A program made the position numbers and the translations under genes. Under the pieces are notes generated by a model. That model saw only the letters and a list, made by a program, of their open reading frames with translations, searched no databases and was not told the DNA's origin. A DNA stretch of 64,000 nucleotides from Bacillota bacterium (lineage in GTDB: Bacteria; Bacillota; Sulfobacillia; JAIMAT01): assembly GCA_029960955.1 (NCBI GenBank), contig JASBVS010000037.1, positions 1-64,000 of the forward strand, read 5' to 3'. How positions within the stretch are numbered: the stretch's first letter is position 1; every line of letters starts with the position of its first letter. Below are positions 36,466 to 45,807 of this stretch, piece by piece.

Positions 36466-37167
36466 TCACTCCTCTCCCAGCGGTCGAAGCGGCGCGGAGA
36501 GCGCCTCGCCCGCCGGCTCCTCCCCGGGGAGCGGCGGGGAGCCGCCGGCGAGCCGGCGCCAGGCGCGGCAGTGCTCGGCGCGCCGGATCACCTCCAGCAG
36601 CTCGGCCGCCCGCTCGACCTCGTCGTTGACCAGCGCGTAGTCGTACTCGCCGATGTAGCCCGGCTCGCGGGCCGCGTCGGCCAGGCGCATCTCCCGCCTC
36701 TCCGGGCTCCCGCTGCCGCGCAGGATCATGCGCCGGCGGAGCTCCCGGGACGAGGGAGGAAGGATGAAGACGAAGACCGCCTCGGGATAGGCGGCCTTCA
36801 GGCTCATGGCGCCCTGGACGTCCTTCTCGACCACGACGTCGACGCCCCGCCCCAGCCACTCCTCCATGGGCTGGCGCGGCGTGCCGTAGGCGTGGTCGCC
36901 GACGCGCGCCCACTCCGCCAGCTCCCCCGAGCGCCGCCTGGCCTCGAACGCCTCCTCCTCCAGGAAGACGTAGTCGACCCCCGCGCGTTCGCCGGCTCGC
37001 GGCGCACGCGTCGTCACCGAGGGCGCGAAGCGCACCTCCGGATGGCGGGCCAGCCACGCCTTCCGCACCGATCCCTTCCCGGCTCCGCTCGGTCCCGAAA
37101 GAACGAAGAGCAGCCCCGGAAAACGGGGCCTGGGAGAAGCGCCCGCCGGACCGGCCGCCGCGCTCAC
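36466..37167 (-). CDS. gmk: Guanylate kinase
   Basis: Converts GMP to GDP. The 233-residue protein has the P-loop [28 protein letters not shown] (GMP binding), [15 protein letters not shown] and the lid [11 protein letters not shown]. The usual EIDVQGA reads EKDVQGA here. The C-terminal 35 residues ([19 protein letters not shown]) extend past the normal end. GTG 37167 overlaps the remA stop. Confidence 0.94.
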   Translation of the reverse strand: MSAAAGPAGASPRPRFPGLLFVLSGPSGAGKGSVRKAWLARHPEVRFAPSVTTRAPRAGERAGVDYVFLEEEAFEARRRSGELAEWARVGDHAYGTPRQPMEEWLGRGVDVVVEKDVQGAMSLKAAYPEAVFVFILPPSSRELRRRMILRGSGSPERREMRLADAAREPGYIGEYDYALVNDEVERAAELLEVIRRAEHCRAWRRLAGGSPPLPGEEPAGEALSAPLRPLGEE

Positions 37168-37478
37168 TGCTCCCGATCCACCTCCATCAGCTCTTCGGGC
37201 GTCGAGTTGGCCGCCGCCTCCCGCTCGACGGCGCCCTCGTGGGTCAACATGCGGTGGGCCACCGTCTCCGGCTGGATGGCGGAGAGCACCACGTGCTCGC
37301 TGTCGGTGATGATCACCGCCCGCGTCCGCCGGCCGTAGGTGGCGTCGATCAGCCGCCCGGCATCCCTCGCCTCCTGCACCACCCGCTTGATCGGCGCGGA
37401 CTCGGGGCTGACGATGGCGATCACGCGGTTGGCCGAGATGATGTTGCCGAAGCCGATGTTGATGAGCTTGATCTCCAC
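37164..37478 (-). CDS. remA: RemA/DUF370 family DNA-binding regulator
   Basis: A 104-residue RemA-type protein ([40 protein letters not shown]). In Bacillus RemA forms arc-shaped oligomers that bind DNA and activate biofilm matrix and osmoprotection genes. Its position before gmk-rpoZ matches Bacillus ylzA/remA. ATG 37478 has GGGGAGAGG ahead. About 15 residues longer at the C-terminus than the Bacillus protein. Confidence 0.93.
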   Translation of the reverse strand: MEIKLINIGFGNIISANRVIAIVSPESAPIKRVVQEARDAGRLIDATYGRRTRAVIITDSEHVVLSAIQPETVAHRMLTHEGAVEREAAANSTPEELMEVDREQ

Positions 37479-37539
37479 CGAACCTCTCCCCTTCGTTGGC
37501 TGAATGATACGTCCGGACGGTCCGCCGTTCCAGGCGCCG

Positions 37540-38808
37540 TCACGGCCGGACGCTCACCGCCACGGTCCTTTCCAGCGCCTCCGGCAGGAGGCGCTCCCAG
37601 TCGATCCGCGCCTCGGCCCCCTCCACTTCAGCCAGCCGCGGCCGGGTCGCCGGGTGGGCGGGGACGAAGAGGCTGCAGCAGTCGGCGTAGGGAAGGATGG
37701 AGGTCTCGTAGGTGCCGATCCGCCTGGCTTCCTCGATGATCTGGCTCTTGTCCATGGTGATCAGGGGGCGGAGGACGGGCAGGGTGGTGACCCGGTTGAT
37801 CACGCCCATGCTCTCCAGCGTCTGGCTGGCCACCTGGCCGACGTTCTCGCCGGTCACCGTCCCCAGCGCGCCCCGCCGCCGCGCCAGCTCCTCCGCCAGG
37901 CGGAACATCGCCCGCCGCATCAGGATGACGCCCAGCTCGGCCGGAGCCTCCCGGTAGATGGCGGTCTGGATGTCGGTGAAGTGGACCACGTGGACGGTCA
38001 TCTCGCCGCTCCAGCCGGCCAGGATGCGCGCCAGCTCCAGCACCTTCTCCCGCGCCTGCTCGCTGGTGTACGGGAAGCTCTCGAAGTGGACGGCCTCGAT
38101 CTCGATGCCCCGGCGCATGGCCATCCAGCCGGCCACCGGGCTGTCGATGCCGCCGGAGAGGAGGAGCACGGCGCGCCCGCTGGAGCCCAGCGGCAGCCCG
38201 CCCGGACCGGGGAGGGTCAGGGCGAAGGCGTACGCCTCCCGCTCCCGGACCTCCACCTGCACCCGCACGTCCGGCGCGTGCACGTCGACGCCCAGCTCCG
38301 GATGGGCGCGATGGAGGAAGCCGCCCAGGCGCGCGTTCATCTCCAGCGAGCCCAGCGGGAAGCGCTTGTCCACGCGCCGCGCCTCCACCTTGAAGGTGCG
38401 CGCGGGGCGGCCGCGCGAGGCGGCCTCCGCCAGCGCCTCCTCCAGGGCCGCCAGCGCCGCCCCCTCGATCGCCTCCGGCGCGGGCGGCACGCCCCAGACG
38501 GGGCTGAGGGAGACGATGCCGAAGACGCGGCCGAGGGCGCGCTCGACCGCCGCCCGCGCCTCCTCCTCCGCGGGCGACCCCACCAGGAGCCGCCCGTTCC
38601 GCCAGGCCACCTCCACGTCGCCGAAGCCCGCCCGCGCCAGGGCCTCCTCCACCCGCAGGCGCAGCTGCCGCTCGAAGCCCGGCCGGTTCTTCCCCTTGAG
38701 GCCGATCTCGCCGTAGCGGAGGAGGAGCAGCCGGCGGGCGCCCGGCACCGGCCCGGCGGCCGCCGGCCCGGACGACCGCGCGGCGGACGAGGGCAGCCGC
38801 TCGCTCAC
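37540..38808 (-). CDS. thiI: tRNA 4-thiouridine synthase ThiI
   Basis: Uses persulfide sulfur from a cysteine desulfurase to make s4U8 in tRNA. The 422-residue protein from GTG 38808 has [19 protein letters not shown], a THUMP domain, the PP-loop [20 protein letters not shown] and PADCCSLF-type cysteines ([13 protein letters not shown]). There is no rhodanese domain, as in other Bacillota. It overlaps the desulfurase stop (GTGA), so sulfur donor and acceptor are made together. Confidence 0.95.
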   Translation of the reverse strand: MSERLPSSAARSSGPAAAGPVPGARRLLLLRYGEIGLKGKNRPGFERQLRLRVEEALARAGFGDVEVAWRNGRLLVGSPAEEEARAAVERALGRVFGIVSLSPVWGVPPAPEAIEGAALAALEEALAEAASRGRPARTFKVEARRVDKRFPLGSLEMNARLGGFLHRAHPELGVDVHAPDVRVQVEVREREAYAFALTLPGPGGLPLGSSGRAVLLLSGGIDSPVAGWMAMRRGIEIEAVHFESFPYTSEQAREKVLELARILAGWSGEMTVHVVHFTDIQTAIYREAPAELGVILMRRAMFRLAEELARRRGALGTVTGENVGQVASQTLESMGVINRVTTLPVLRPLITMDKSQIIEEARRIGTYETSILPYADCCSLFVPAHPATRPRLAEVEGAEARIDWERLLPEALERTVAVSVRP

Positions 38809-40010
38809 CGGCCCGCGCCCCCCGCGCGCACCAGCCCGCCGAGGGCCCGCCGGAAGGCCGCTAGGGCGGCCTCCACCTCTTCCTCGCGCGTCGCCCAGGG
38901 CGAGAGGCTGATGCGGACCGCCCCCTCGGCCCGGGCCCGCTCCAGGCCCGCGGCCAGCAGGACGTGACTGGGATCCGGGCGTCGCGCCGTGCAGGCGGAG
39001 CCGGTCGAGACGAAGACCCCCTCGGCCTCCAGCGCGTGCATGACCGTCTCGCCGCGCAGGCCGGGGAAGCTGACGTTGACGATGTGCGGGGCGGCGCCCT
39101 CCAGCCGCTCGCCGTCGCTGGAGTCGCGCGGGCCGTTCAGCTCCCCGCCCAGCTCCTCCAGCCCCTCGATCAGGCGCCTGCGCCAGGCGGCGAGGCGCGG
39201 CACGGCCTCCGCCCGTTCCCCCTCGGCCAGCTCCGCCACCCGCCCGAAGGCGGCGATCCCGGGGGTGTTCTCGGTCCCCGAGCGCAGCCCCCGCTCCTGC
39301 CCGCCTCCGAGGAGGAGCGGCTCCACGCGCGCCTCCCTGGCCAGCCAGAGCGCCCCCACCCCCTTGGGGCCGCCCAGCTTGTGCGCGCTGAGCGCCATGG
39401 AGCCGACGCCCCAGGCCCGCGGCCGCAGGCGCAGCTTGCCCGGCGCCTGGACGGCGTCGACGTGCAGGAGCGGGCGCCGCGCGGGCGCCAGGTGGCCGAA
39501 GCGGCGGGCGAGGAGGGCGCCGATACGGTCGACGGGCTCCACCGTGCCCAGCTCGTTGTTGACCAGCATCACCGCCACCACGGCCACCCGCTCGTCCAGC
39601 ACCTCCTCCAGCCGGTCGAGGCGGACCCGCCCCTCGCCGTCGACGGGCAGCCGCTCCACCTCCCAGCCCTCGCGCTCCAGGCGCGCGGCCGGCTCGAGGA
39701 CGGCCTCGTGCTCGACGGCGCTGACCAGGATGCGCCGGCCCCAGCCCCGCCGGGCCGCGGCGCCGCCCAGGAGCGCCAGGTTGTCGGACTCGGTGGCGCC
39801 GGAGGTGAAGAAGATCTCGCGCGGCTCCGCGTCGAGCACCGCGGCCAGGCGACGGCGCGCCTCCTCCAGCGCGCGCTCGGCCTCCAGCCCCTTCCTGTGC
39901 GCCGAGGAAGGGTTCCCCCACGTCTCCTCCATCATCTGCCGCATCAGCTCCACCGCCTCGGGGCGGACCGGGGAGGTGGCGGCATGGTCCAGGTAGATCT
40001 CGCCCTTCAT
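38805..40010 (-). CDS. Cysteine desulfurase (NifS/IscS family)
   Basis: PLP enzyme that takes sulfur from cysteine and forms a persulfide. The 401-residue protein has YLDHAATSPVRPEAVELM, TSGATESDNLALLGG, HVDAVQAPGKLRL, the PLP lysine in SAHKLGGPKGVGAL and the active-site Cys in STGSACTARRPDPSHVL. ATG 40010 overlaps the aminotransferase stop (ATGA). Its partner is ThiI, immediately downstream; the pair resembles NifZ-ThiI of Bacillus. Confidence 0.94.
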   Translation of the reverse strand: MKGEIYLDHAATSPVRPEAVELMRQMMEETWGNPSSAHRKGLEAERALEEARRRLAAVLDAEPREIFFTSGATESDNLALLGGAAARRGWGRRILVSAVEHEAVLEPAARLEREGWEVERLPVDGEGRVRLDRLEEVLDERVAVVAVMLVNNELGTVEPVDRIGALLARRFGHLAPARRPLLHVDAVQAPGKLRLRPRAWGVGSMALSAHKLGGPKGVGALWLAREARVEPLLLGGGQERGLRSGTENTPGIAAFGRVAELAEGERAEAVPRLAAWRRRLIEGLEELGGELNGPRDSSDGERLEGAAPHIVNVSFPGLRGETVMHALEAEGVFVSTGSACTARRPDPSHVLLAAGLERARAEGAVRISLSPWATREEEVEAALAAFRRALGGLVRAGGAGR

Positions 40011-41176
40011 GGCCGGAAGCCTTCCTCGATGCGCCGCATCGCTTCCTCGAGACGGTCGTCGGGCACGGTCAGCGAGATGCGGAAGAAGCCCTCGCCCTTC
40101 GCCCCGTACGCGCTCCCGGGCGCCACCAGCACGCCCGTCTCGCGGAAGAGGCGGGCGGCGAAGGCGGCCGCCGGCTCGCCCCCCGGCGTCGGCACCCAGA
40201 GATAGAAGCTCCCCCGGCTCGGCTCGACCGCCAGCCCGGCGCGGACCAGCGCCGCCACCGCCCGGTCCCGCCGGCGGCGGTAGATCTCGTTCATCCGGGC
40301 GACGAAGGGCTCGCCCACCTCCTCCAGCGCGGCCACCGCCGCCTCCTGGACGGCGGTGAACTGGCCGGAGTCGAGGTTGGTCTTCACCCGGCCGAGGGCG
40401 GCCAGCGCCTCGGCGTTCCCCACCGCGGCGGCGATCCGCCAGCCGGTCATGTTGAAGGGCTTGGAGAGCGAGTAGAACTCGACGGCGCAATCCGTCGCGC
40501 CCGGCACCTGGAGGACGCTGGGCGCCCGGAAGCCGTCGAAGGTGTTCTCCACGTAGGCCGCGTCGGAGACGAGCAGGACGTCGTGCTCGCGCGCCCAGGC
40601 GACCGCCTCCTCCCAGAAGTCGAGGCCGGCTACCGCCGCCGTCGGGTTGTTCGGGTAGTTCAGGAAGAGGAGCTTCGCCCGCCGCGCCACCTCCGCCGGC
40701 ACCGCCTCCAGATCGGGCAGGAAGCCGCGCCCCCGCTCCAGGGGGAGCGTCCACGGCTCCGCCCCGGCCAGCAGCGTCTGGACGCGGTAGACCGGGTAGG
40801 CCGGGTCGGGCACCAGGACCGCGTCGCCCGGTCCCGCATAGGCCCAGATCAGGTGCGCCAGCCCTTCCTTGGAGCCGATGAGGGCCATCACCTGGCGCGC
40901 CGGGTCCAGCTCCACGCCGAAGCGGCGCCGGTACCAGCCGGCGACCGCCCGGCGGAAGCGGGGCGAGCCCTCGTAGCTCGGGTAGCGGTGGGCGGCCGGG
41001 TCGCGCGCCGCCTCGGCCAGCCGCTCGACCACGCGCGGCGGCGCGGGGTCGACCGGGTCGCCGATCCCCAGGTCGATCACGTCCACGCCGCGGGCCACCG
41101 CCTCCTGGCGCTGGCGGTCCAGTTCGGCGAAGAGATAGGGCGGGATCTGCTCGAGTCGTGAGGCGACCTTGGGCAA
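40007..41176 (-). CDS. LL-diaminopimelate aminotransferase-type class I/II aminotransferase
   Basis: A 389-residue fold-type I PLP enzyme. The N-terminus RLEQIPPYLFAELDRQRQEA, then DLGIGDPVDPAPPRVVERL and HRYPSYEGSPRFRRAV, resemble DapL, which makes LL-diaminopimelate directly from tetrahydrodipicolinate for lysine and cell-wall synthesis. FLNYPNNPTAAV, DAAYVENTFDGF and the PLP lysine in YSLSKPFNMTGWR are present. Placement directly after dapF supports the lysine role. A more general aspartate-type aminotransferase cannot be excluded. TTG 41176 is the start. Confidence 0.88.
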   Translation of the reverse strand: MPKVASRLEQIPPYLFAELDRQRQEAVARGVDVIDLGIGDPVDPAPPRVVERLAEAARDPAAHRYPSYEGSPRFRRAVAGWYRRRFGVELDPARQVMALIGSKEGLAHLIWAYAGPGDAVLVPDPAYPVYRVQTLLAGAEPWTLPLERGRGFLPDLEAVPAEVARRAKLLFLNYPNNPTAAVAGLDFWEEAVAWAREHDVLLVSDAAYVENTFDGFRAPSVLQVPGATDCAVEFYSLSKPFNMTGWRIAAAVGNAEALAALGRVKTNLDSGQFTAVQEAAVAALEEVGEPFVARMNEIYRRRRDRAVAALVRAGLAVEPSRGSFYLWVPTPGGEPAAAFAARLFRETGVLVAPGSAYGAKGEGFFRISLTVPDDRLEEAMRRIEEGFRP

Positions 41177-41192
41177 TGGCTTCGACCTCGCT

Positions 41193-42032
41193 TCAGAACG
41201 GGATGGGATACTCGCCGCGGAAGACCTCCTCGGCCGGCCCCGTCATCCAGACGCGGCCGTCCTCGGCCCATTCGACCTCGAGCCGCCCGCCGGGCAGGTC
41301 GACCGCCAGGCGGCGGCCGGCCCGTCCCTCGTGGGCGGCCGCCACCGCGCTGGCGCAGGCGCCGGTCCCGCAGGCCAGGGTGGCGCCCGAGCCGCGCTCC
41401 CAGACGCGCACGGTCAGGCGGTCGGGCGCGTCGACGCGCACGAACTCGACGTTGGTCCGCCCCGGGAAGGCCGGGTGACGCTCGATCGCCGGCCCCACGC
41501 GGGAGAGGTCGACCGCGCCGGGGTCGTCGACGAAGACGACGGCGTGGGGATTCCCCATGGAGACGGGGCGGTAGCGCCAGCGGCGGCCGGCCGCCTCCAA
41601 CTCGCGCGCCTCCTCGATGGCCCGCGGCGGCCCCATGTCCACCCGCACCTGGCGGCTCCGCCGGTCGCCCTCCCCCACCTCGGTGCGGATCAGGCCGGCG
41701 CGCGTCTCCACGACGAAGGCGGCCTCGCGGGCGTACCCCTCGTCGAAGAGGTACTTGGCCACGCAGCGGATGCCGTTTCCGCACATCTCGCCCTCGCTGC
41801 CGTCGGCGTTGAAGATGCGCATGCGGAAGGGCGCCGCCTCGCCGCGCAGCATGAGGATCAGCCCGTCGCCCCCGACGCCGCGATGGCGATCGGCGACGGC
41901 CGCGGCCAGGCGCCGGAGCCGTTCCTCCGGCCAGCCGGCCAGCTCGGGTTCGCAGGCGGGCGCCGTGCCGCCGAGGATGGCGTCGACGAAGACGTAGTCG
42001 TTGCCCAGACCGTGCATCTTGACGAACCGCAT
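41193..42032 (-). CDS. dapF: Diaminopimelate epimerase
   Basis: Converts LL- to meso-diaminopimelate for lysine and peptidoglycan. The 279-residue protein has KMHGLGNDYVFVD, MRIFNADGSEGEMCGNGIRC with the first catalytic Cys, GNPHAVVFVDD and LACGTGACASAVAA with the second Cys. It precedes the DapL-type aminotransferase by 16 bp. Confidence 0.96.
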   Translation of the reverse strand: MRFVKMHGLGNDYVFVDAILGGTAPACEPELAGWPEERLRRLAAAVADRHRGVGGDGLILMLRGEAAPFRMRIFNADGSEGEMCGNGIRCVAKYLFDEGYAREAAFVVETRAGLIRTEVGEGDRRSRQVRVDMGPPRAIEEARELEAAGRRWRYRPVSMGNPHAVVFVDDPGAVDLSRVGPAIERHPAFPGRTNVEFVRVDAPDRLTVRVWERGSGATLACGTGACASAVAAAHEGRAGRRLAVDLPGGRLEVEWAEDGRVWMTGPAEEVFRGEYPIPF

Positions 42033-42063
42033 CCCGCCCGCCCTCCGTCAGATATTTCTTATC

Positions 42064-44859
42064 TTACCGGATCGGCCGGCGGCGGGTGAAAGGCGGCCGC
42101 CGGCGCCCGCGGCCGCGCCGGCGCACCATCTGGTCGACGGCCGCCAGCGCCAGGGCGGCCAGGCAGGCGAGCGCCACGGGCAGCCAGTCGGCCGGGCCGG
42201 GCGCCACCAGCTCGAAGGCGCGCGCCGCCCAGGGGAGGTAGACGACGAGCAGCAGGGCGGCGAAGGAGGAGGCGTTGGCGGCGACCAGCGCCGGATTGCC
42301 GCCCGGTCCCGGCTCCCAGAAGGGCCGGTGCTCCGCGCGCACCTCGAGGGCGTGGATGAGCTGGGTGAGCACCAGGGTGGCGGTGGCCAGCGTCCGGGCG
42401 AGCGCCAGGTCGCGGCGCTGCCACCAGACGGCGGCGAAGACGGCCAGGGTGGCCAGGCCGATGAAGAAGCCCCGCTCGAGCACGCGGCGCCCGAGGCCAC
42501 GCGCGAAGAGGCTCTCGCGGGGCGGCCGGGGCGGGCGGCGCATCACGTCTTCCTCCGGCGGTTCGAGGCTGAGCGCGATGGCGGGGAGGCCGTCGGTGAC
42601 CAGGTTGACGAAGAGGATCTGCGCCGCGGTCAGCGGCAGCGGCAGCGCCAGCAGCGTGCCGCCGAACATGGCCAGGAGCTCGCCGGTGTTGCAGGCCAGG
42701 AGGTAGCGGATCGAGCGGCGGACGTTGTCGTAGATGGCCCGGCCCTCGCGGACGGCCGCCACGATGGTGGCGAAGTCGTCGTCGGTCAGCACCAGGTCGG
42801 CCGCCTCGCGCGTCACCTCCGTCCCCGAGCGGCCCATGGCGACGCCGATGTCGGCCTGCTTGACGGCCGGCGCGTCGTTCACCCCGTCGCCCGTCATGGC
42901 CACCACCTCGCCCAGCCGCTGCAAGGCGCGCACCACGCGCAGCTTGTGCGCCGGGCTGACGCGGGCGAAGACCCGCGCCTCCCCCAGGCGGCGTTCCAGG
43001 GCCCGGTCCGTGAGGCCCTCCAGCTCCCGGCCCAGCACCACCTGCTCGGGGCGGTCGGCGATCCCCACCTCCCGCGCCACCGCCAGGGCGGTGGCCGGGT
43101 GGTCGCCGGTGATCATGGTCACGCGGATGCCCGCCTCGCGGCACTGGGCGACGGCGCCGGCCGACTCGGGGCGCGGCGGGTCGATCATGCCGACCAGGCC
43201 GAGGAAGACCAGCCCTTCCTCGTCCTCGGGCCGCACCTCGCCCGCGGCCCGCGCCGGCCGGTAGGCGAGGGCGAGGACGCGGAGCGCGCGGGCCGCCATC
43301 TCGTCCGCCTCGCGGGCGAGGCGCTCGCGCGCCTCGGGCGTCAGCGGGCGGGGTCGCCCGCCCTCCAGGAGGTGGAGCGAGCTCTCGAGCAGGCGGTCGG
43401 GCGCCCCCTTCGTCACCAGGATCGCCTCCGCGGCGGGCGCGCCGGCCGCCGCCGGCCAGACCGCCTCCGCTTCGCCGGCCGGCGCGCGCACCAGGACGCT
43501 CATCGCCCGCCTCTCGGGTTCGAAGGGAAGCTCCGCCAGGCGGCGCCAGGCGGCGCGGCTTCCCTCCGGGTCGAGCCCGGCGCGCCCGGCCAGCGCCACC
43601 AGGGCGCCCTCGGTGGGGTCGCCCTCGACGCTCCAGCCGTCCCGTCGCCGGCGCAGCCGCGCGTCGCTGGCGAGGAGCGCCGCCAGGGCCAGCCGGCGGA
43701 GCGCCGCCCCGCCGCCCGCGCCCTCCAGCCGGAGCCGGGCCGCCCGGGGGTCCGGGTCGTAGCCCACGCCCTCCACCAGGCAGCGGCCCCCGGGCCAGCG
43801 CACCTCGCGGACGCTCATCTCGTTCCGCGTCAGCGTCCCCGTCTTGTCGCTGCAGATGACGGTGGCGGTGCCCAGCGTCTCCACCGCCGGCAGGTGGCGG
43901 ACGACGGCGTTGCGGCGGATCATCCGCTGCACGCCCAGCGCCAGGGTGATGGTGACCACCGCCGGCAGTCCCTCCGGGATGGCGGCCACCGCCAGGCCCA
44001 CGCCGGCCAGGAACATCTCGTAGGGCGCGTAGCCGCGCGCGATGCCGAGCAGCGTTGTGGCCGCGGCGATCGCCAGGCAGGCCGCGACGATCCACCGCCC
44101 CAGGCGGTCGAGCCGCTCCTCCAGCGGCGTCCTCGGCTCCTCCGACCCGGTCATGAGACCGGCGATGGCGCCGATCTCGGTGGCCAGACCGGTCGCCACC
44201 ACCACCGCCCGCCCGCGGCCGCGCGTGATCACCGTCCCCTGGTAGACCATGTCCGAGCGCTCGCCCAGCGGCGTCTCCTCCGGCAGCCCGGCCTCGGCCC
44301 GCTTGGGGACGGGCTGGCTCTCGCCGGTCAGCGCCGACTCGTCCGCCTCCAGCGCCGACGCCGCGAGGAGCCGCGCGTCGGCGCCCACCCGGTCCCCCGC
44401 CTCCAGCAGGAGCAGGTCGCCGGGGACCACCTCCTCCGCGGGGAGCGTCCGCTCGCGGCCCTGGCGGAGCACCCGCACCCGGGGAGCGGTCAGCGCCTTG
44501 AGGAGCGAGAGCGAGCGCTCGGCGCGCGCTTCCTGGAAGGTGCCCAGGAGCGCGTTGAGCAGGAGGATGGCCAGGATGACGGCGGCGTCGGACGTCTCGC
44601 CCAGCAGGAGCGAGACGCCGGTCGCGGCCAGCAGCAGGAGGACCATGAAGTCCTGGAACTGGGCGAGGAAGATCCGCCACCAGGAGGGAGGGGGCTCCTC
44701 GGGCAGGCGGTTGGGGCCGAAGCGGCCGAGGCGGGCGGCCGCCTCGGCCTCGCTCAGCCCCTGCTCCGGGTCGGTCCCCCAGGCGGCCAGCACCTCCGCC
44801 AGCGGCCGGGCGTGCCAAGCGGCCCCGGCCGCCCGGCCGGATCGCGTCTCCGTCCGCAT
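42064..44859 (-). CDS. P-type cation-transporting ATPase (calcium/P2A type)
   Basis: A 931-residue P-type ATPase. N-terminal cation ATPase domain with TGES in the actuator domain, M4 AAIPEGLPAVVTITLALGVQ, the phosphorylated Asp in ICSDKTGTLTRNEMSV, TGDGVNDAPAVKQADIG in the hinge and M6 NLVTDGLPAIALSLEPPE. M4 and M6 fit the Ca2+ site of SERCA/PMR1-type pumps rather than heavy-metal pumps, and no N-terminal metal-binding domain is seen. Likely role is calcium efflux. It lies 31 bp downstream of dapF on the map and is read toward it. Confidence 0.93.
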   Translation of the reverse strand: MRTETRSGRAAGAAWHARPLAEVLAAWGTDPEQGLSEAEAAARLGRFGPNRLPEEPPPSWWRIFLAQFQDFMVLLLLAATGVSLLLGETSDAAVILAILLLNALLGTFQEARAERSLSLLKALTAPRVRVLRQGRERTLPAEEVVPGDLLLLEAGDRVGADARLLAASALEADESALTGESQPVPKRAEAGLPEETPLGERSDMVYQGTVITRGRGRAVVVATGLATEIGAIAGLMTGSEEPRTPLEERLDRLGRWIVAACLAIAAATTLLGIARGYAPYEMFLAGVGLAVAAIPEGLPAVVTITLALGVQRMIRRNAVVRHLPAVETLGTATVICSDKTGTLTRNEMSVREVRWPGGRCLVEGVGYDPDPRAARLRLEGAGGGAALRRLALAALLASDARLRRRRDGWSVEGDPTEGALVALAGRAGLDPEGSRAAWRRLAELPFEPERRAMSVLVRAPAGEAEAVWPAAAGAPAAEAILVTKGAPDRLLESSLHLLEGGRPRPLTPEARERLAREADEMAARALRVLALAYRPARAAGEVRPEDEEGLVFLGLVGMIDPPRPESAGAVAQCREAGIRVTMITGDHPATALAVAREVGIADRPEQVVLGRELEGLTDRALERRLGEARVFARVSPAHKLRVVRALQRLGEVVAMTGDGVNDAPAVKQADIGVAMGRSGTEVTREAADLVLTDDDFATIVAAVREGRAIYDNVRRSIRYLLACNTGELLAMFGGTLLALPLPLTAAQILFVNLVTDGLPAIALSLEPPEEDVMRRPPRPPRESLFARGLGRRVLERGFFIGLATLAVFAAVWWQRRDLALARTLATATLVLTQLIHALEVRAEHRPFWEPGPGGNPALVAANASSFAALLLVVYLPWAARAFELVAPGPADWLPVALACLAALALAAVDQMVRRRGRGRRRPPFTRRRPIR

Positions 44860-44880
44860 CGCTCAACCTCCGTCCCAGGG

Positions 44881-45747
44881 CTATGACTCCTGGGACGGGC
44901 GTAGACCGGCGCGGGCGAAGACCTCCCCCAGCCAGCGGTGGACGGCGGGCGCGGCGGCGAGCACCGTTCCCCCGTCCAGGCGGAAGGGCTCCCCGCCGGC
45001 GCCGCTGACGCGGCCGCCCGCCTCGCGCACCAGGAGGACCCCGGCCGCCAGGTCCCAGGGCGCCAGGTGGAGCTCCCAGAAGGCCTCCAGCCGGCCGGCC
45101 GCCACGTAGGCGAGCGAGAGCGCGGCCGAGCCGAGCGCACGGACGTTCTGCACGCGGTCGGCGACGAGGGCCAGCCGGTCGAGGTTGCGCCGGTGGCCCC
45201 GGCGGTCGAAGGGGAAGCCCGTCGCCACCAGAGCGAAGGGGATCTCCGCCACCCGGCTCACGTGGAGGGGCCGGCCGTCCAGCCAGGCCCCCCCGCCCTC
45301 CCGGGCCTCGAAGCGCTCGCCCCGCACGGGGTCCAGCGTCAGGCCGTAGCGCAGGCGCCCCTCCTCCAGGAGCGCCAGCGAGACGGCGAAGAAGGGGATG
45401 CCGTGCAGGTAGTTGTTCGTCCCGTCCAGGGGGTCGACCACCCAGCACCAGCCCCGCTCCCAGGGCCGTGCACCGGCCTCTCGCGGCCGCTCGCCGCCCC
45501 CGGTGCCGCCCTCCTCCCCGAGGAAGGTGTCCCGGGGAAAGCGGGCGCGCACCCGGGAGCGGATGGCTTCCTCCGAGCGGCGGTCGACCTCGCTCACCAG
45601 GTCCGCCGGCGAGCTCTTCACCTCCACCTGGTGGACGGCGCCCAGCCCTTCCATGAGGAGGGCGGCCGCCTCCGCCGCCGCCTCCCGCGCCAGTTCGATC
45701 CTCGCCTCGAGCCCTGCCTGGGCCTCCTCGCCCGGCTCGCGCTCCAC
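44881..45747 (-). CDS. Inositol monophosphatase family protein
   Basis: A 288-residue Mg2+-dependent phosphatase of the IMPase/SuhB/FBPase IV family. Metal-site motifs LVSEVDRRSE, FLGEEGG, WVVDPLDGTNNYLHG and LAPWDLAAGVLLV are all present. Substrates may include inositol phosphate, fructose 1,6-bisphosphate or others; sequence does not decide. GTG 45747 with GGAGG is the start. It is divergent from the NFACT gene; the 60-bp gap has a TATGGTAT element at about 45766. Confidence 0.9.
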   Translation of the reverse strand: MEREPGEEAQAGLEARIELAREAAAEAAALLMEGLGAVHQVEVKSSPADLVSEVDRRSEEAIRSRVRARFPRDTFLGEEGGTGGGERPREAGARPWERGWCWVVDPLDGTNNYLHGIPFFAVSLALLEEGRLRYGLTLDPVRGERFEAREGGGAWLDGRPLHVSRVAEIPFALVATGFPFDRRGHRRNLDRLALVADRVQNVRALGSAALSLAYVAAGRLEAFWELHLAPWDLAAGVLLVREAGGRVSGAGGEPFRLDGGTVLAAAPAVHRWLGEVFARAGLRPSQES

Positions 45748-45807
45748 CCTCCCACCTCCGGCCCCTATGGTATCTTCCCCCGGGAGAGAGGAAGGGAGGG
45801 AGGCCGG